Shown here: positions 35,063-43,464 of the stretch, piece after piece
Numbering within the stretch: position 1 is the stretch's first letter
Layout: each line of letters starts with the position of its first letter
From: JBHEBG01 sp046557915
Lineage (GTDB): Bacteria; Bacteroidota; Bacteroidia; Flavobacteriales; Flavobacteriaceae
NCBI RefSeq assembly: GCF_046557915.1
Contig: NZ_JBHEBG010000002.1
Coordinates: 620,001 to 684,000 of the forward strand
Direction of reading: 5' to 3'
Length of the DNA stretch: 64,000 bases
The notes under the pieces: model-generated
What the model saw: the letters and a program-made list of their open reading frames with translations, nothing else
What the model was told of the DNA's origin: nothing
Database searches by the model: none
Position numbers and translations under genes: made by a program

Positions 35063-35872
35063 TTACAACTTATAGTGGTTTAATAGAAGCTTCTCATACA
35101 TTATATCCGGTAATATTTTTTTGAGAAATAAGGAAAATTTCTGCATGGGCTGTCCAACCTTGTAATGTATCCTGGCTTTTTTGGTGTGTATAATGCGTAA
35201 AACCATTTTAGCTACCGCTATCGGATCTTGAGCGGTATCCACATGGTCGTTTATTTGTTTAAGGGTGTTCTCATACGGCTTTTTATATGCAGAGCTTTCC
35301 GATATGGGTGCATGGTAGCGGCCAGCGGCAATATTGGTAGCAAAATCCCCAGGGGCCAAATTGGTGATCTGTACGCCAAAATCCTTGGTCTCCATGCGCA
35401 ATGCCTCTGTGATAAGTTCCAGGGCTCCCTTGGAGGCGGAGTAGATACCTCGGTACGGCAAGCCCATATACCCGGCTATGGAGGTAATATTGATTATAAG
35501 TCCGGCCCTTTGCTTCCTCATTTGTGGCAGTACAGCCTTTATCATATAAATGGGGCCATGAACATTGGTATCAAAAGCACCCTGTATTTCTTCGTACGGC
35601 GTTTCCTCAATAGGTCCGGTTATGCCAACGCCTGCATTATTTACAAGAACATCTAATCTACCCTCATTTGCCACCACTTGTGCCACAGCGGTAGCAATAG
35701 TTTTTGGATCTTTTACATCTAACGCCAACAAATGAAATGCGTTAAAATTAGGGTGCTTGGATAAGTTGCGTGTAGTACCGTATACAATAAAACCTTTGGA
35801 TGTTAGGTATTCCCCAATGGATTTCCCTATTCCGGAAGATCCCCCGGTGATCAATACTACCTTACGTTCCAT
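35063..35872 (-). CDS. Short-chain dehydrogenase/reductase
   Basis: A 269-residue classical SDR. It has the cofactor motif TGGSSGIGKSIG near residue 9, NNAGVG near residue 83 and the catalytic YSASK with its preceding serine in NITSIAG. TTRNLSKH after the second strand, with basic residues, suggests NADP(H). The C-terminal helices carry basic residues and may contact membranes. The substrate is unknown. It lies 33 bp upstream of the transaldolase-like gene. Confidence 0.92.
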   Translation of the reverse strand: MERKVVLITGGSSGIGKSIGEYLTSKGFIVYGTTRNLSKHPNFNAFHLLALDVKDPKTIATAVAQVVANEGRLDVLVNNAGVGITGPIEETPYEEIQGAFDTNVHGPIYMIKAVLPQMRKQRAGLIINITSIAGYMGLPYRGIYSASKGALELITEALRMETKDFGVQITNLAPGDFATNIAAGRYHAPISESSAYKKPYENTLKQINDHVDTAQDPIAVAKMVLRIIHTKKARIHYKVGQPMQKFSLFLKKILPDIMYEKLLLNHYKL

Positions 35873-35953
35873 AGTGGTTGAATAAGATTACAAATAAACA
35901 AATAAAAAGGATAAAAACAGAAATCGATCGGTTCACTTTTGGGTACAAAAAAA

Positions 35954-36047
35954 GGCAAGCTACCTACATCGCACCGCTACAACCGCTTACCCTTGCTGCG
36001 TTCCCACCCTGGGGGATTCTGCAGGAGCTGGTCGTGTAGGACTTGCC
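35954..36047 (-). ncRNA. ffs: Signal recognition particle RNA (4.5S-type)
   Basis: On the minus strand the RNA begins GGCAAGTCC and ends GCTTGCC, whose ends pair. The apical loop region reads GGGTGGGAACGCAGCAAGGG, which carries the conserved SRP core (GGGAACGCAGCAAGG) bound by Ffh. Seven U residues follow the closing stem, giving an intrinsic terminator. The length of about 94 nt is that of the small bacterial form. It guides membrane-protein insertion with Ffh and FtsY. Confidence 0.95.
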
Positions 36048-36052
36048 AAATG

Positions 36053-36082
36053 CAAAGATACAACCTTTTAAATTTTGGACAA
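36053..36082 (-). promoter_or_regulatory. Promoter of the SRP RNA gene
   Basis: On the minus strand TTG (36082-36080), a spacer of exactly 19 bp and TATCTTTG (36060-36053) match the Bacteroidetes consensus perfectly. The first base of the folded RNA (36047) lies 6 nt after the element, which gives an internal ruler for other promoters in this window. Confidence 0.88.
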
Positions 36083-36252
36083 TCTTTTCTGCATTCCAAA
36101 ATGTTTATTTTTTCCGCTCCCTGGCAAATACCCTTTCAATTTTTATCTATTCTCAGTTTACATTCTTAAATTTAACCCTCAAATAACTTAACCTTACATC
36201 ATCTTCCAACCTTTTGTAACGATGGTAGCAGGTTAAAAAATGAACTTCATCT

Positions 36253-37290
36253 ATGAATACTTTTAAGCTAGTCTTTGCGGGCGTTTATATGTTAATGTTC
36301 TTGGCGTGCGGTGGTGGAAACACCTCTAAACTTTTTGACATGCAACTGGAGGGTAATAAAACAAAATTTCAACAAAACCAGACAGTAACGGTAAACCTTA
36401 AAAACAAGCAAAACAAGACCATAGAAAAGGTAACCTATTACCTAAATGATGAAGAATTATCCGTAACCAACAACAGCTTAAAATTAGTTACACCAAAACT
36501 TGGTAATCTAACCCTAAAGGCCAAGGTAGATTATGAGGGTGTTACCGAGGAGGTATCGAAAAAAATAAAAGTGCTTGCCCCCAAGGGTCCTGAAGTTTAT
36601 ACTTACGAAATACTTTCTGAGTTTCCGCACGATCCCAAAGCCTTTACCCAAGGATTGGAATTCCATAACGACACACTATATGAAAGTACCGGACAAAAGG
36701 GAAAATCCTCCTTGCGCAAAGTGGATTACAAAAGTGGAAAGGTGCTAAAAAAAATAGCATTGGAAGATACTTTTTTTGCGGAGGGTTTAACGGTAATGCG
36801 CGGAAAAATATATCAGCTTACCTGGCAGAGCGGAACAGGTTTTATCTATGACCTTAAGAGTTTTGAAAAAATAGGTAGTTTTCAGTACAACCAAAGCAAG
36901 GAAGGATGGGGCCTATGTAACGATGGGGAAAAATTGTACAAGAGCGATGGTACGGAAAAAATATGGTTCCTAAATCCACAGACCCTGGCAGAAGAAGGAT
37001 ATATAGAAACGGTAACCAACAAATCCATTTTTAACAGAACCAATGAGTTGGAATACGTTGACGGAAAGATCTACGCCAACGTGTGGCAGAAAGAAAGCAT
37101 GATGATCATTGATGCCCAAAGTGGTGCCATAGAAGGCGTGGTAAACTTTGGCGGGCTAAAGGGCAAGGTTACCCAGGTAGAAAACCTAGATGTACTTAAC
37201 GGTGTGGCCTATCATCCGGAAAGAAAGACGTTCTTTGTTACCGGTAAACATTGGGATAAACTTTTCGAGGTCAAAATAAAGAAAAAATGA
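36253..37290 (+). CDS. Glutaminyl-peptide cyclotransferase (plant type), lipoprotein
   Basis: A 345-residue lipoprotein (lipobox FLAC near Cys19) with a short beta-sandwich region (about 25-110) and a five-bladed propeller of the glutamine cyclotransferase family (about 115-345): HDPKAFTQGLEF, YESTGQKGKSSLRKV, FFAEGLTV, LTWQSGTGF and NELEYVDGKIYANVW. The family turns N-terminal glutamine of secreted proteins into pyroglutamate. The position in the periplasm or on the outer membrane fits, and many mature Bacteroidetes secreted proteins start with Gln. The stop overlaps the next start (ATGA). Confidence 0.93.
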   Translation: MNTFKLVFAGVYMLMFLACGGGNTSKLFDMQLEGNKTKFQQNQTVTVNLKNKQNKTIEKVTYYLNDEELSVTNNSLKLVTPKLGNLTLKAKVDYEGVTEEVSKKIKVLAPKGPEVYTYEILSEFPHDPKAFTQGLEFHNDTLYESTGQKGKSSLRKVDYKSGKVLKKIALEDTFFAEGLTVMRGKIYQLTWQSGTGFIYDLKSFEKIGSFQYNQSKEGWGLCNDGEKLYKSDGTEKIWFLNPQTLAEEGYIETVTNKSIFNRTNELEYVDGKIYANVWQKESMMIIDAQSGAIEGVVNFGGLKGKVTQVENLDVLNGVAYHPERKTFFVTGKHWDKLFEVKIKKK

Positions 37291-37700
37291 CGAATACCTA
37301 TGAGATGGCAGTACAGGTGGCGAAGGACGATCTTGATGAGCTTCATCATGTAAATAACGTACGCTATGTACAATGGGTGCAAGACATTGCCAAAGAACAT
37401 TGGATCAGCTATGCCCCTAAAGAAGTTCAGGACAACGTGGTTTGGGTATTGCTAAGGCATCATATAAATTACAAGAGCGAGGCCAAATACAAAGATCTCG
37501 TAAAAATGAAGACCTACGTGGCAAAAACCGAAGGAGCCAAATCTATAAGGATCGTGGAAATGTATAACGATACTACCAAGGAACCTTTGGTACATTCAGA
37601 AACCGAGTGGTGTTTGCTCAATGCCAAAAGTTTAAGACCTATTAGGGTCTCCGAAGAAATTAAAAAAGTTTTTGAAAAGAAAAAAAGTACGGCCAATTAG
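37287..37700 (+). CDS. Acyl-CoA thioesterase, 4HBT/YbgC type
   Basis: A 137-residue hotdog protein. DDLDELHHVNNVRYVQW is the active-site segment, with Asp (D) and the HVNN motif typical of the 4-hydroxybenzoyl-CoA thioesterase family. The substrate is unknown. Its start overlaps the cyclotransferase gene by 4 bp and the next gene begins 15 bp after it, so the three form an operon. Confidence 0.92.
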   Translation: MTNTYEMAVQVAKDDLDELHHVNNVRYVQWVQDIAKEHWISYAPKEVQDNVVWVLLRHHINYKSEAKYKDLVKMKTYVAKTEGAKSIRIVEMYNDTTKEPLVHSETEWCLLNAKSLRPIRVSEEIKKVFEKKKSTAN

Positions 37701-37715
37701 GTTGTAACCATAACA

Positions 37716-39248
37716 ATGCGCCCATACCTATATCTTATACCTATTTTGCTCCTGTGCGTGCTGTGGGGATCTTGCCGCAAGGATTTCGATTATCCACCTA
37801 GTATAGGTAGGTTGGAGTTTTCTAGGGACACTGTTTTTTTAGATACTGTTTTCACCAATATAGGAAGCAGTACCTACACCCTAAAAGTTTACAACAGAAC
37901 GGGAGACGATTTTAATATCCCAGAAGTACGTTTGGCAGATGGCCAGGCCAGCAGCTATAGACTTAATGTAGATGGTATTGCAGGTAAGGAGTTTACGGAC
38001 ATCCCTATCTTGGCCAGAGACAGTCTTTTTATATTCGTGGAGACCACTTTTGATATCTCCCAAACTTCGGAAAACGAATTTTTGCATACCGATGCCATAG
38101 AATTTAATTCCGTGGGAAGCCAACAACTGGTTCAGTTGGTAACCTTGGTAAAAGATGCCGTATTCCTATTTCCCAACGAGGCCCCGGACGGGAGTAAGGA
38201 AACCATATCTTTAGGCTTGGACGAAGAGGGGAATGAAATACGCGTGGAAGGGTTTACCCTAAGCGGAACAGCGCTAAATTTCACCAATGAAAAGCCCTAT
38301 GTAATTTTTGGTTATGCCGAGGTACCCAACGGAGAAGTACTTACCGTAGACGCCGGTAGCCGGGTACATTTCCATAAAAACTCTGGAATTTATGTTGCCG
38401 AAGGAGGCACAGTACGGATAAACGGCCTATTAAGTTCGGATACGTTGTTGTTAGAGAACGAGGTAATCTTTGAAGGGGACCGTTTAGAACCAGAATTTTC
38501 GGATACGCCCGGGCAATGGGGAACTATTTGGTTGGCTAACGGTAGTGGGCCTCATGAAATAAACTACCTAAGTATATTGAATGCTACCGTAGGCCTTTTG
38601 GTAGAAGGGCAAACAGCGGTAGCACCCCCTAACCTTATTATTAGAAATTCTAAAATATATAACAGTGCCAATATAAATCTCTGGGCGAGGACAGCGGTAA
38701 TAAATGGTGAGAATTTGGTATTGGGAAATGCAGGCAATGCCTCCCTATATTGTAATTTGGGCGGTAACTACAGTTTTGTGCACTCTACCATCGCCAACTA
38801 TTGGAACAATGGCTTTAGAAGTGGATCCGCTTTGCAAATAGATAATTTTGGTACAACGGGCATGGCGGCAGATCTTTCCGGAGCCAATTTTATAAATTGC
38901 GTTGTTGATGGCAATAACAATTTAGAGCTGTCCTTAAGAAGTAACGGAGCAAACACCTTTAATTTTAATTTCACCAATTGTCTGGTAAAGTTTGATGACA
39001 ATAGAGGGCAGTTTACAACAGACCCTTTCTATGATTTTGGCAATACCAGCTTGTACAATACAATTGTGTTGAACGGTACCACCGATTTTGTAGATCGAAT
39101 AAACAACGATTTTCGTATCGGACCCCTTTCCGATGCCATTGGCAATGCGGAAATAAACACAGCGCTATTGGTACCGTTAGACGTATTGGGAACCGATAGA
39201 ACGATATCCCCAGATGTGGGAGCCTACCAATTTATCCCTGACAGGTAG
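37716..39248 (+). CDS. Lipoprotein with right-handed beta-helix
   Basis: A 510-residue lipoprotein (lipobox LWGSC, Cys20). An N-terminal immunoglobulin-like region (about 30-150) is followed by a long beta-helix-like region rich in Asn, Gly and short strands (about 195-470). The end segment SPDVGAYQF is often seen at the end of such surface beta-helix proteins. No catalytic residues of pectate or alginate lyases are recognised. It is the last gene of the run starting at 36253. Confidence 0.82.
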   Translation: MRPYLYLIPILLLCVLWGSCRKDFDYPPSIGRLEFSRDTVFLDTVFTNIGSSTYTLKVYNRTGDDFNIPEVRLADGQASSYRLNVDGIAGKEFTDIPILARDSLFIFVETTFDISQTSENEFLHTDAIEFNSVGSQQLVQLVTLVKDAVFLFPNEAPDGSKETISLGLDEEGNEIRVEGFTLSGTALNFTNEKPYVIFGYAEVPNGEVLTVDAGSRVHFHKNSGIYVAEGGTVRINGLLSSDTLLLENEVIFEGDRLEPEFSDTPGQWGTIWLANGSGPHEINYLSILNATVGLLVEGQTAVAPPNLIIRNSKIYNSANINLWARTAVINGENLVLGNAGNASLYCNLGGNYSFVHSTIANYWNNGFRSGSALQIDNFGTTGMAADLSGANFINCVVDGNNNLELSLRSNGANTFNFNFTNCLVKFDDNRGQFTTDPFYDFGNTSLYNTIVLNGTTDFVDRINNDFRIGPLSDAIGNAEINTALLVPLDVLGTDRTISPDVGAYQFIPDR

Positions 39249-39318
39249 TTCATCGATTTTAATGAACCTGAAGAAGGAATTTTCTTTCAAAAGAATTCAT
39301 TTTCAGTACATTACACAG

Positions 39319-39347
39319 AAAAACCCTAGAAATCCTACGGTTTTTTT
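39319..39347 (+). terminator. Probable terminator after the beta-helix lipoprotein
   Basis: AAAACCCTAG pairs with CTACGGTTTT with one mismatch around a 5-nt loop, followed by further T residues. Confidence 0.6.
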
Positions 39348-39372
39348 GTAATGGTGTCTAATTTACTATCCC

Positions 39373-39380
39373 TAATTTTG
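39373..39380 (+). promoter_or_regulatory. -7 element of the atypical LytTR gene
   Basis: TAATTTTG is a perfect TAnnTTTG; the transcript would start near 39386. It excludes a start codon at 39351 and supports the ATG at 39399. Confidence 0.5.
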
Positions 39381-39398
39381 TTTAACACCCAAAGGCTG

Positions 39399-40130
39399 AT
39401 GGAATATACCTATACCATAATCGACTCTGATGCCACTTCCAATTTGCAACTACAGCACCATTTGGAGGAGTACGGGGAATTTGTGTGCACTGGTTTGGCC
39501 AAAAACAGTGTCAGTGGCCTCAACGCCATACTTAAACATTTGCCAGATGTGGTCTTCGTAAATCTAAACGAAAAGGCCAACGAATATTTCCAAATGGTAA
39601 TGGAGTTACACCAGTACATGAACACCATGCCCATCTTCATAGGCATATCCAAAAGTAAACAATATGCCTACGAAGCCATTAAGAACAATTTTTTTGATTA
39701 CTGGTTGCAGCCCTACAATGAGTTCGATATTAGAAAATCAATTCTGCGCTTGGTAAAAGATGCCCCAAAAGACACCGATTCGCATACGCTCTGTTTAAAG
39801 TCGTACAAAGATTTTCAGTATTTGGACACCAATGAAATCTTATATCTGCAGGCAGACAATAACGCTACGGACATTGTAATGAAAGATGGTAATACCATAA
39901 GTGCTTTTAAAACGTTAAAGACCTTTGAAAACCGTTTGCCAAAGAATTTTATCCGTGTACACCAAAGTTATATCATAAACACCAATTACGTATCTCGTAT
40001 AAATTATGGCAAATCTATCTGTTCATTAAAAAACGGAAACCGTCAATTGCCCTTCTCAAAAACGTATAAGGAAAACATAGACGGGCTTAAAAATATCTTG
40101 TCAAAAAGCACCATTTCTACCCTCAATTAA
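39399..40130 (+). CDS. LytTR regulator with a degenerate receiver domain
   Basis: A 243-residue protein laid out like the LytTR regulator at 5054-5803. The receiver lacks the key residues: the phosphoacceptor position is N55 (FVNLN), the switch Thr position is Gly82 (IFIGIS), and the conserved Lys is Q104 (WLQPY). Only the acidic pair region (D9, D11) is retained. The LytTR domain (about 135-240) is intact, with FIRVHQSYIINTNYVSRI. It should bind DNA but not be switched by phosphorylation. I chose the ATG at 39399 because the promoter lies inside any longer frame. A small lipoprotein and a complete kinase/regulator pair follow. Confidence 0.9.
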   Translation: MEYTYTIIDSDATSNLQLQHHLEEYGEFVCTGLAKNSVSGLNAILKHLPDVVFVNLNEKANEYFQMVMELHQYMNTMPIFIGISKSKQYAYEAIKNNFFDYWLQPYNEFDIRKSILRLVKDAPKDTDSHTLCLKSYKDFQYLDTNEILYLQADNNATDIVMKDGNTISAFKTLKTFENRLPKNFIRVHQSYIINTNYVSRINYGKSICSLKNGNRQLPFSKTYKENIDGLKNILSKSTISTLN

Positions 40131-40163
40131 TAGAATCCTCTCAAAAACCGTGTAAATACTCTC

Positions 40164-40193
40164 AAAAACCTTAGTTCCACTAAGGTTTTTTTT
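40164..40193 (+). terminator. Intrinsic terminator after the atypical LytTR gene
   Basis: A perfect stem AAAACCTTAG / CTAAGGTTTT with a 5-nt loop (TTCCA) runs into a T-tract. Confidence 0.85.
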
Positions 40194-40269
40194 ATGTAAC
40201 CCTTCCAAAGCACTGCCTTGCTTAGTTTAGCTACTGAACAAAATAAATAACTAATTAAACATTAAGAAG

Positions 40270-40431
40270 ATGAAAAAGGCAGCAAGTATTTTAGCGGTAG
40301 TGGTAATGAGCATTGGAATGTTTTCATGCGAATCGGAGAGCAGTCTAGAAGAGACACAAGCATTGTACCAAGACTTAGGGGATGAAAATGCAACTGATGG
40401 ACAGAGCACTACTACTGATGGAAGAAATTAA
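40270..40431 (+). CDS. Small lipoprotein of 53 residues, unknown function
   Basis: An ATG at 40270 opens a frame of 53 codons: a signal peptide (MKKAASILAVVVMSIGM) with lipobox MFSC (Cys20) followed by ESESS, and a mature part of only 34 acidic and Thr/Asp-rich residues. It lies between two clear terminators (40164-40193 and 40453-40490), so it is its own transcript. It is too short for most gene callers. The position between a LytTR protein and a histidine kinase suggests it might be a signal or a sensor partner, but this is only context. Confidence 0.7.
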   Translation: MKKAASILAVVVMSIGMFSCESESSLEETQALYQDLGDENATDGQSTTTDGRN

Positions 40432-40452
40432 TTAAATATCCCAAAATAAATA

Positions 40453-40490
40453 GAAGCCTCGGACAAATTGTTTGGGGCTTTTTTTTATAT
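40453..40490 (+). terminator. Intrinsic terminator after the small lipoprotein
   Basis: AAGCCTCGGACAA pairs over 13 bases with TTGTTTGGGGCTT in plus-strand RNA (three G-U pairs), followed by eight T residues. Confidence 0.82.
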
Positions 40491-40500
40491 CTTGTAGTTA

Positions 40501-42609
40501 ATGGGTACACTCTACACTATAATAAAAGTCTTTTTGGTAAAAGGGATATTTCTTCTTTGCTTTTTGTCCGCGTTTAATGCTTGTAAAAAGACCGCACCCC
40601 AAGGTGCCGATTTTGCAGAACTTGAACGAAATGACAGTATTTTTGTTTGGATAGCGGAAGGAAGAAATTCTGCCAACCCTTTGGAAGAAAGAAAGGCCTT
40701 GCTGCAAAAGGCGTATAGAGGGGCCGTTTTAAGTGCCAACGATTCCTTAAAAGCAAAATACTTTTCTAGATTGTCGCTCGCCTATTTACGGATAGACGAT
40801 TCTTTGTTATTTAGAAATACCAATAGGGAAGCCATGAAAATGGCGCAAAAAGTATCGGATACCACCACCCATGCCGAAGCTCATTGGGATTTGGCCGAAT
40901 TTTTAAGAGCAAAGACCGTAGAGGACAGTGCTTACTATCATTTTGCCGAAGCGGAAAAGCTATTCATTCATTTAAACGACGATTACAATGCAGGCCGTAT
41001 GTTGTATAATATGGCCATTGTACAGGCAGATGTAAAAGATTATACCGGTAGTGAAATTACTACCATACAAGCTGTGGAACTGCTGACGCCCTTTAATCAA
41101 AAACAACAATTGTACAATTGTTATAACCAATTAGGTTCTGTAACTACTTCCTTGAAAGAGTACGATAAGGCGGTAGAATATTTTCAAAAAGCCTTGGATT
41201 ATTTAAAACCAATTGGGCGTTATAATAGCCATGCCCTGGAGGCTTACAACAATTTGGGGGTAGTATTTCTAGAGCAAGGTGAAAATAAAAGGGCCCTTCA
41301 GTATTTTACCATGGTATTGGATCGGGACAGCTTGTTACAGGTAAATCCAAAACTATTCGCTTTGGCCAAGAGCAATTTGGCCTACAGCAGACTTCGCTTG
41401 GACGACAAATCCGAATTGCCGCAACTATTTAATACCGCTGTAAAAATACAAGATAGCATAGGCGATAATTTTGGGATATCTAGAAGTTATTACGGCCTGG
41501 CAGAATACTACCTCTGCGAAAAAGATACGGCAAAGGCTCTTGCCAATGCGCAGCACGCCAAACTATACGCGCAACGGAGCAGTAATAACGAACGCTTGTT
41601 AGAGACACTTAAACTCTTCACCAGTATAGATCCAAAAAACGCCACAACTTACACCAGAGAGTATATTGCCCTCAACGATAGCTTGCAACAAGAAGAACGC
41701 AAAACAAGAAACAAATTTGCGCGTATCCGTTTTGAAACCGATGAGTTTATAGCCCAAAACCAACTGTTGGCACGGCAACGGCAATTGTGGATAGGGATAG
41801 CCATTGGCGTGTTTCTCTTGGCAGGATCTATCTTTATAATAATTTCGCAACGCGTAAAAAACCAAAAACTGAAGTTTGAACAGCAACAGCAAGAAAGCAA
41901 TCAAGAGATCTTTGACCTTATGTTGGCCCAGAAACGAAAGGTAGAAGAAGTTAAACAAGGAGAACAAAAAAGAATTTCGGAAGAACTGCACGATGGTGTT
42001 CTTGGTCAAATGAACGGTATACGTATGGTATTACTGGGGCTTAACAAGAAAACGGACGACAAAGCGGTGTCTTTAAGACAAGAGGCCATCACAAAATTAC
42101 AGGACGTTCAAGAAGAGGTAAGGGCAATTTCGCACGAATTAAGCTACGCTTCTTATCAAAAAATTCATAACTTTATCGATTCAATTGAAGAGTTGTTAAA
42201 AAGTATTGGCGATACCGCCAAATTGGAATACCAATTTAACTACGATCAAGAAAACGATTGGGATCTTCTCAATGGGGAGATCAAGATCAACCTGTACAGA
42301 ATAGTACAAGAAAGTTTGCAAAATTGTGTTAAACATGCCAAGGCAACCAAAGTTACCCTAGATTTTGATGCCACGGAACATATTTTGCATGTACGTTTAA
42401 CAGATAACGGCAAAGGATTTGATGTAAAAAAAGGAAAACGGGGCATTGGCCTCAAAAACATAACCTCCCGGGTGCAAAAATTAAACGGAACCTGGGATAT
42501 TAGGAGCGCAATCGGGGACGGTACAACCGTTTCCATCAGCATTCCAAATACAGATAAACAACCCACCCCACCATTTAACATAGAACAAACCGCTTTGCAA
42601 AAGGCATAA
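40501..42609 (+). CDS. TPR sensor histidine kinase, NarX/HisKA_3 type
   Basis: A 702-residue protein. An N-terminal signal with a possible lipobox (Cys28) is followed by a periplasmic TPR region (about 60-380), a coiled coil, a membrane helix (about 430-449), a second coiled coil, and a HisKA_3 domain with phosphoacceptor H497 in EELHDGVLGQ. The HATPase has the N-box VQESLQNCVKHA, then TDNGKGFD and GIGLKNI. It is 12 bp before a LuxR-type regulator gene, its likely partner. A membrane helix makes true lipidation doubtful. The signal sensed is unknown. Confidence 0.92.
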   Translation: MGTLYTIIKVFLVKGIFLLCFLSAFNACKKTAPQGADFAELERNDSIFVWIAEGRNSANPLEERKALLQKAYRGAVLSANDSLKAKYFSRLSLAYLRIDDSLLFRNTNREAMKMAQKVSDTTTHAEAHWDLAEFLRAKTVEDSAYYHFAEAEKLFIHLNDDYNAGRMLYNMAIVQADVKDYTGSEITTIQAVELLTPFNQKQQLYNCYNQLGSVTTSLKEYDKAVEYFQKALDYLKPIGRYNSHALEAYNNLGVVFLEQGENKRALQYFTMVLDRDSLLQVNPKLFALAKSNLAYSRLRLDDKSELPQLFNTAVKIQDSIGDNFGISRSYYGLAEYYLCEKDTAKALANAQHAKLYAQRSSNNERLLETLKLFTSIDPKNATTYTREYIALNDSLQQEERKTRNKFARIRFETDEFIAQNQLLARQRQLWIGIAIGVFLLAGSIFIIISQRVKNQKLKFEQQQQESNQEIFDLMLAQKRKVEEVKQGEQKRISEELHDGVLGQMNGIRMVLLGLNKKTDDKAVSLRQEAITKLQDVQEEVRAISHELSYASYQKIHNFIDSIEELLKSIGDTAKLEYQFNYDQENDWDLLNGEIKINLYRIVQESLQNCVKHAKATKVTLDFDATEHILHVRLTDNGKGFDVKKGKRGIGLKNITSRVQKLNGTWDIRSAIGDGTTVSISIPNTDKQPTPPFNIEQTALQKA

Positions 42610-42621
42610 CACAACTATTCC

Positions 42622-43287
42622 ATGAAGACCATTCGGGTTTTAGCAGTAGATGATCATGAGATGACCACCTACGGGTACAAGTACATTCTAGAAGATACAG
42701 ATTTTGGGGATTTTAAAGTTCAGGTAGATACCGCCAAAAGCTTTGAACAAGGCAGACAAAAAATTGAAGATTCTGCCAGATCCTTCCATTATGATATTAT
42801 TTTGCTCGATATACAATTGGCACAAGGTGCTGCCCAACACCAGAGTGGTGAAGACTTGGGTATTTTGGCACGCAAAGTTGTGCCAGAATCCAAAATTGTA
42901 TTTATGTCTTCCTTTAGCGATAACTTTAGAATAAACAGCATTTTAAAAACCGTAAATCCGGAAGGCTATATGGTAAAATCGGAGATCGATCAAAAATCCC
43001 TGGAGGCTATGGTAACCACGGTTACCACTTCCCCACCCTACTATACACAAAAGGCTTTGGCGGCGATCCGAAAAAAAATGTCCAATGATCTTTCGTTGGA
43101 CGAGAACGATAAAAACATACTTTATTACCTGTCCATTGGTACCAAGACCAAGGATATGGTAAACCACGTTTCCCTCTCATTGGCCGGCATAGAAAACAGA
43201 AAACGACATCTAAAAACGTTATTCGGTATAGAAAAGCAAAACGATCAGGCGTTGATCACCGAAGCAAAAAACCGGGGTTTTATCTAA
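42622..43287 (+). CDS. NarL/LuxR-type response regulator
   Basis: A 221-residue protein with a complete receiver (acidic pair D10/D11, phosphoacceptor D63 in LLDIQL, Lys in GYMVKS) and a C-terminal helix-turn-helix (about 150-215). The HTH is divergent from the usual LuxR pattern: SIGTKTKDMVNHVSLSLAGIENRKRHLKTLF keeps the spacing but not the common TNKEIA block (shown in fragments: GTKTKDMV, SLAGIENRKRHL). It pairs with the kinase just upstream. Confidence 0.9.
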   Translation: MKTIRVLAVDDHEMTTYGYKYILEDTDFGDFKVQVDTAKSFEQGRQKIEDSARSFHYDIILLDIQLAQGAAQHQSGEDLGILARKVVPESKIVFMSSFSDNFRINSILKTVNPEGYMVKSEIDQKSLEAMVTTVTTSPPYYTQKALAAIRKKMSNDLSLDENDKNILYYLSIGTKTKDMVNHVSLSLAGIENRKRHLKTLFGIEKQNDQALITEAKNRGFI

Positions 43288-43464
43288 AAATTGGCATACG
43301 GAATTTAGCTTAGTAGATAGTCTAAAACATCTAAAAAAGCATTTTTCACAACATTTTTTGTGATAAAAATAAAAACCTTATTTTTTCTATGGTTTTTGTG
43401 TAATTCACATTTATCTTTTACTGTTAAGTTTGTAGGCATATAGTTATCCAAAACAGTAGAATAC

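Noticed and set aside
35939..36169. Plus-strand frame of 76 codons
   Set aside because: It runs through the SRP RNA gene and its promoter on the other strand; codon use and sequence show no protein character.
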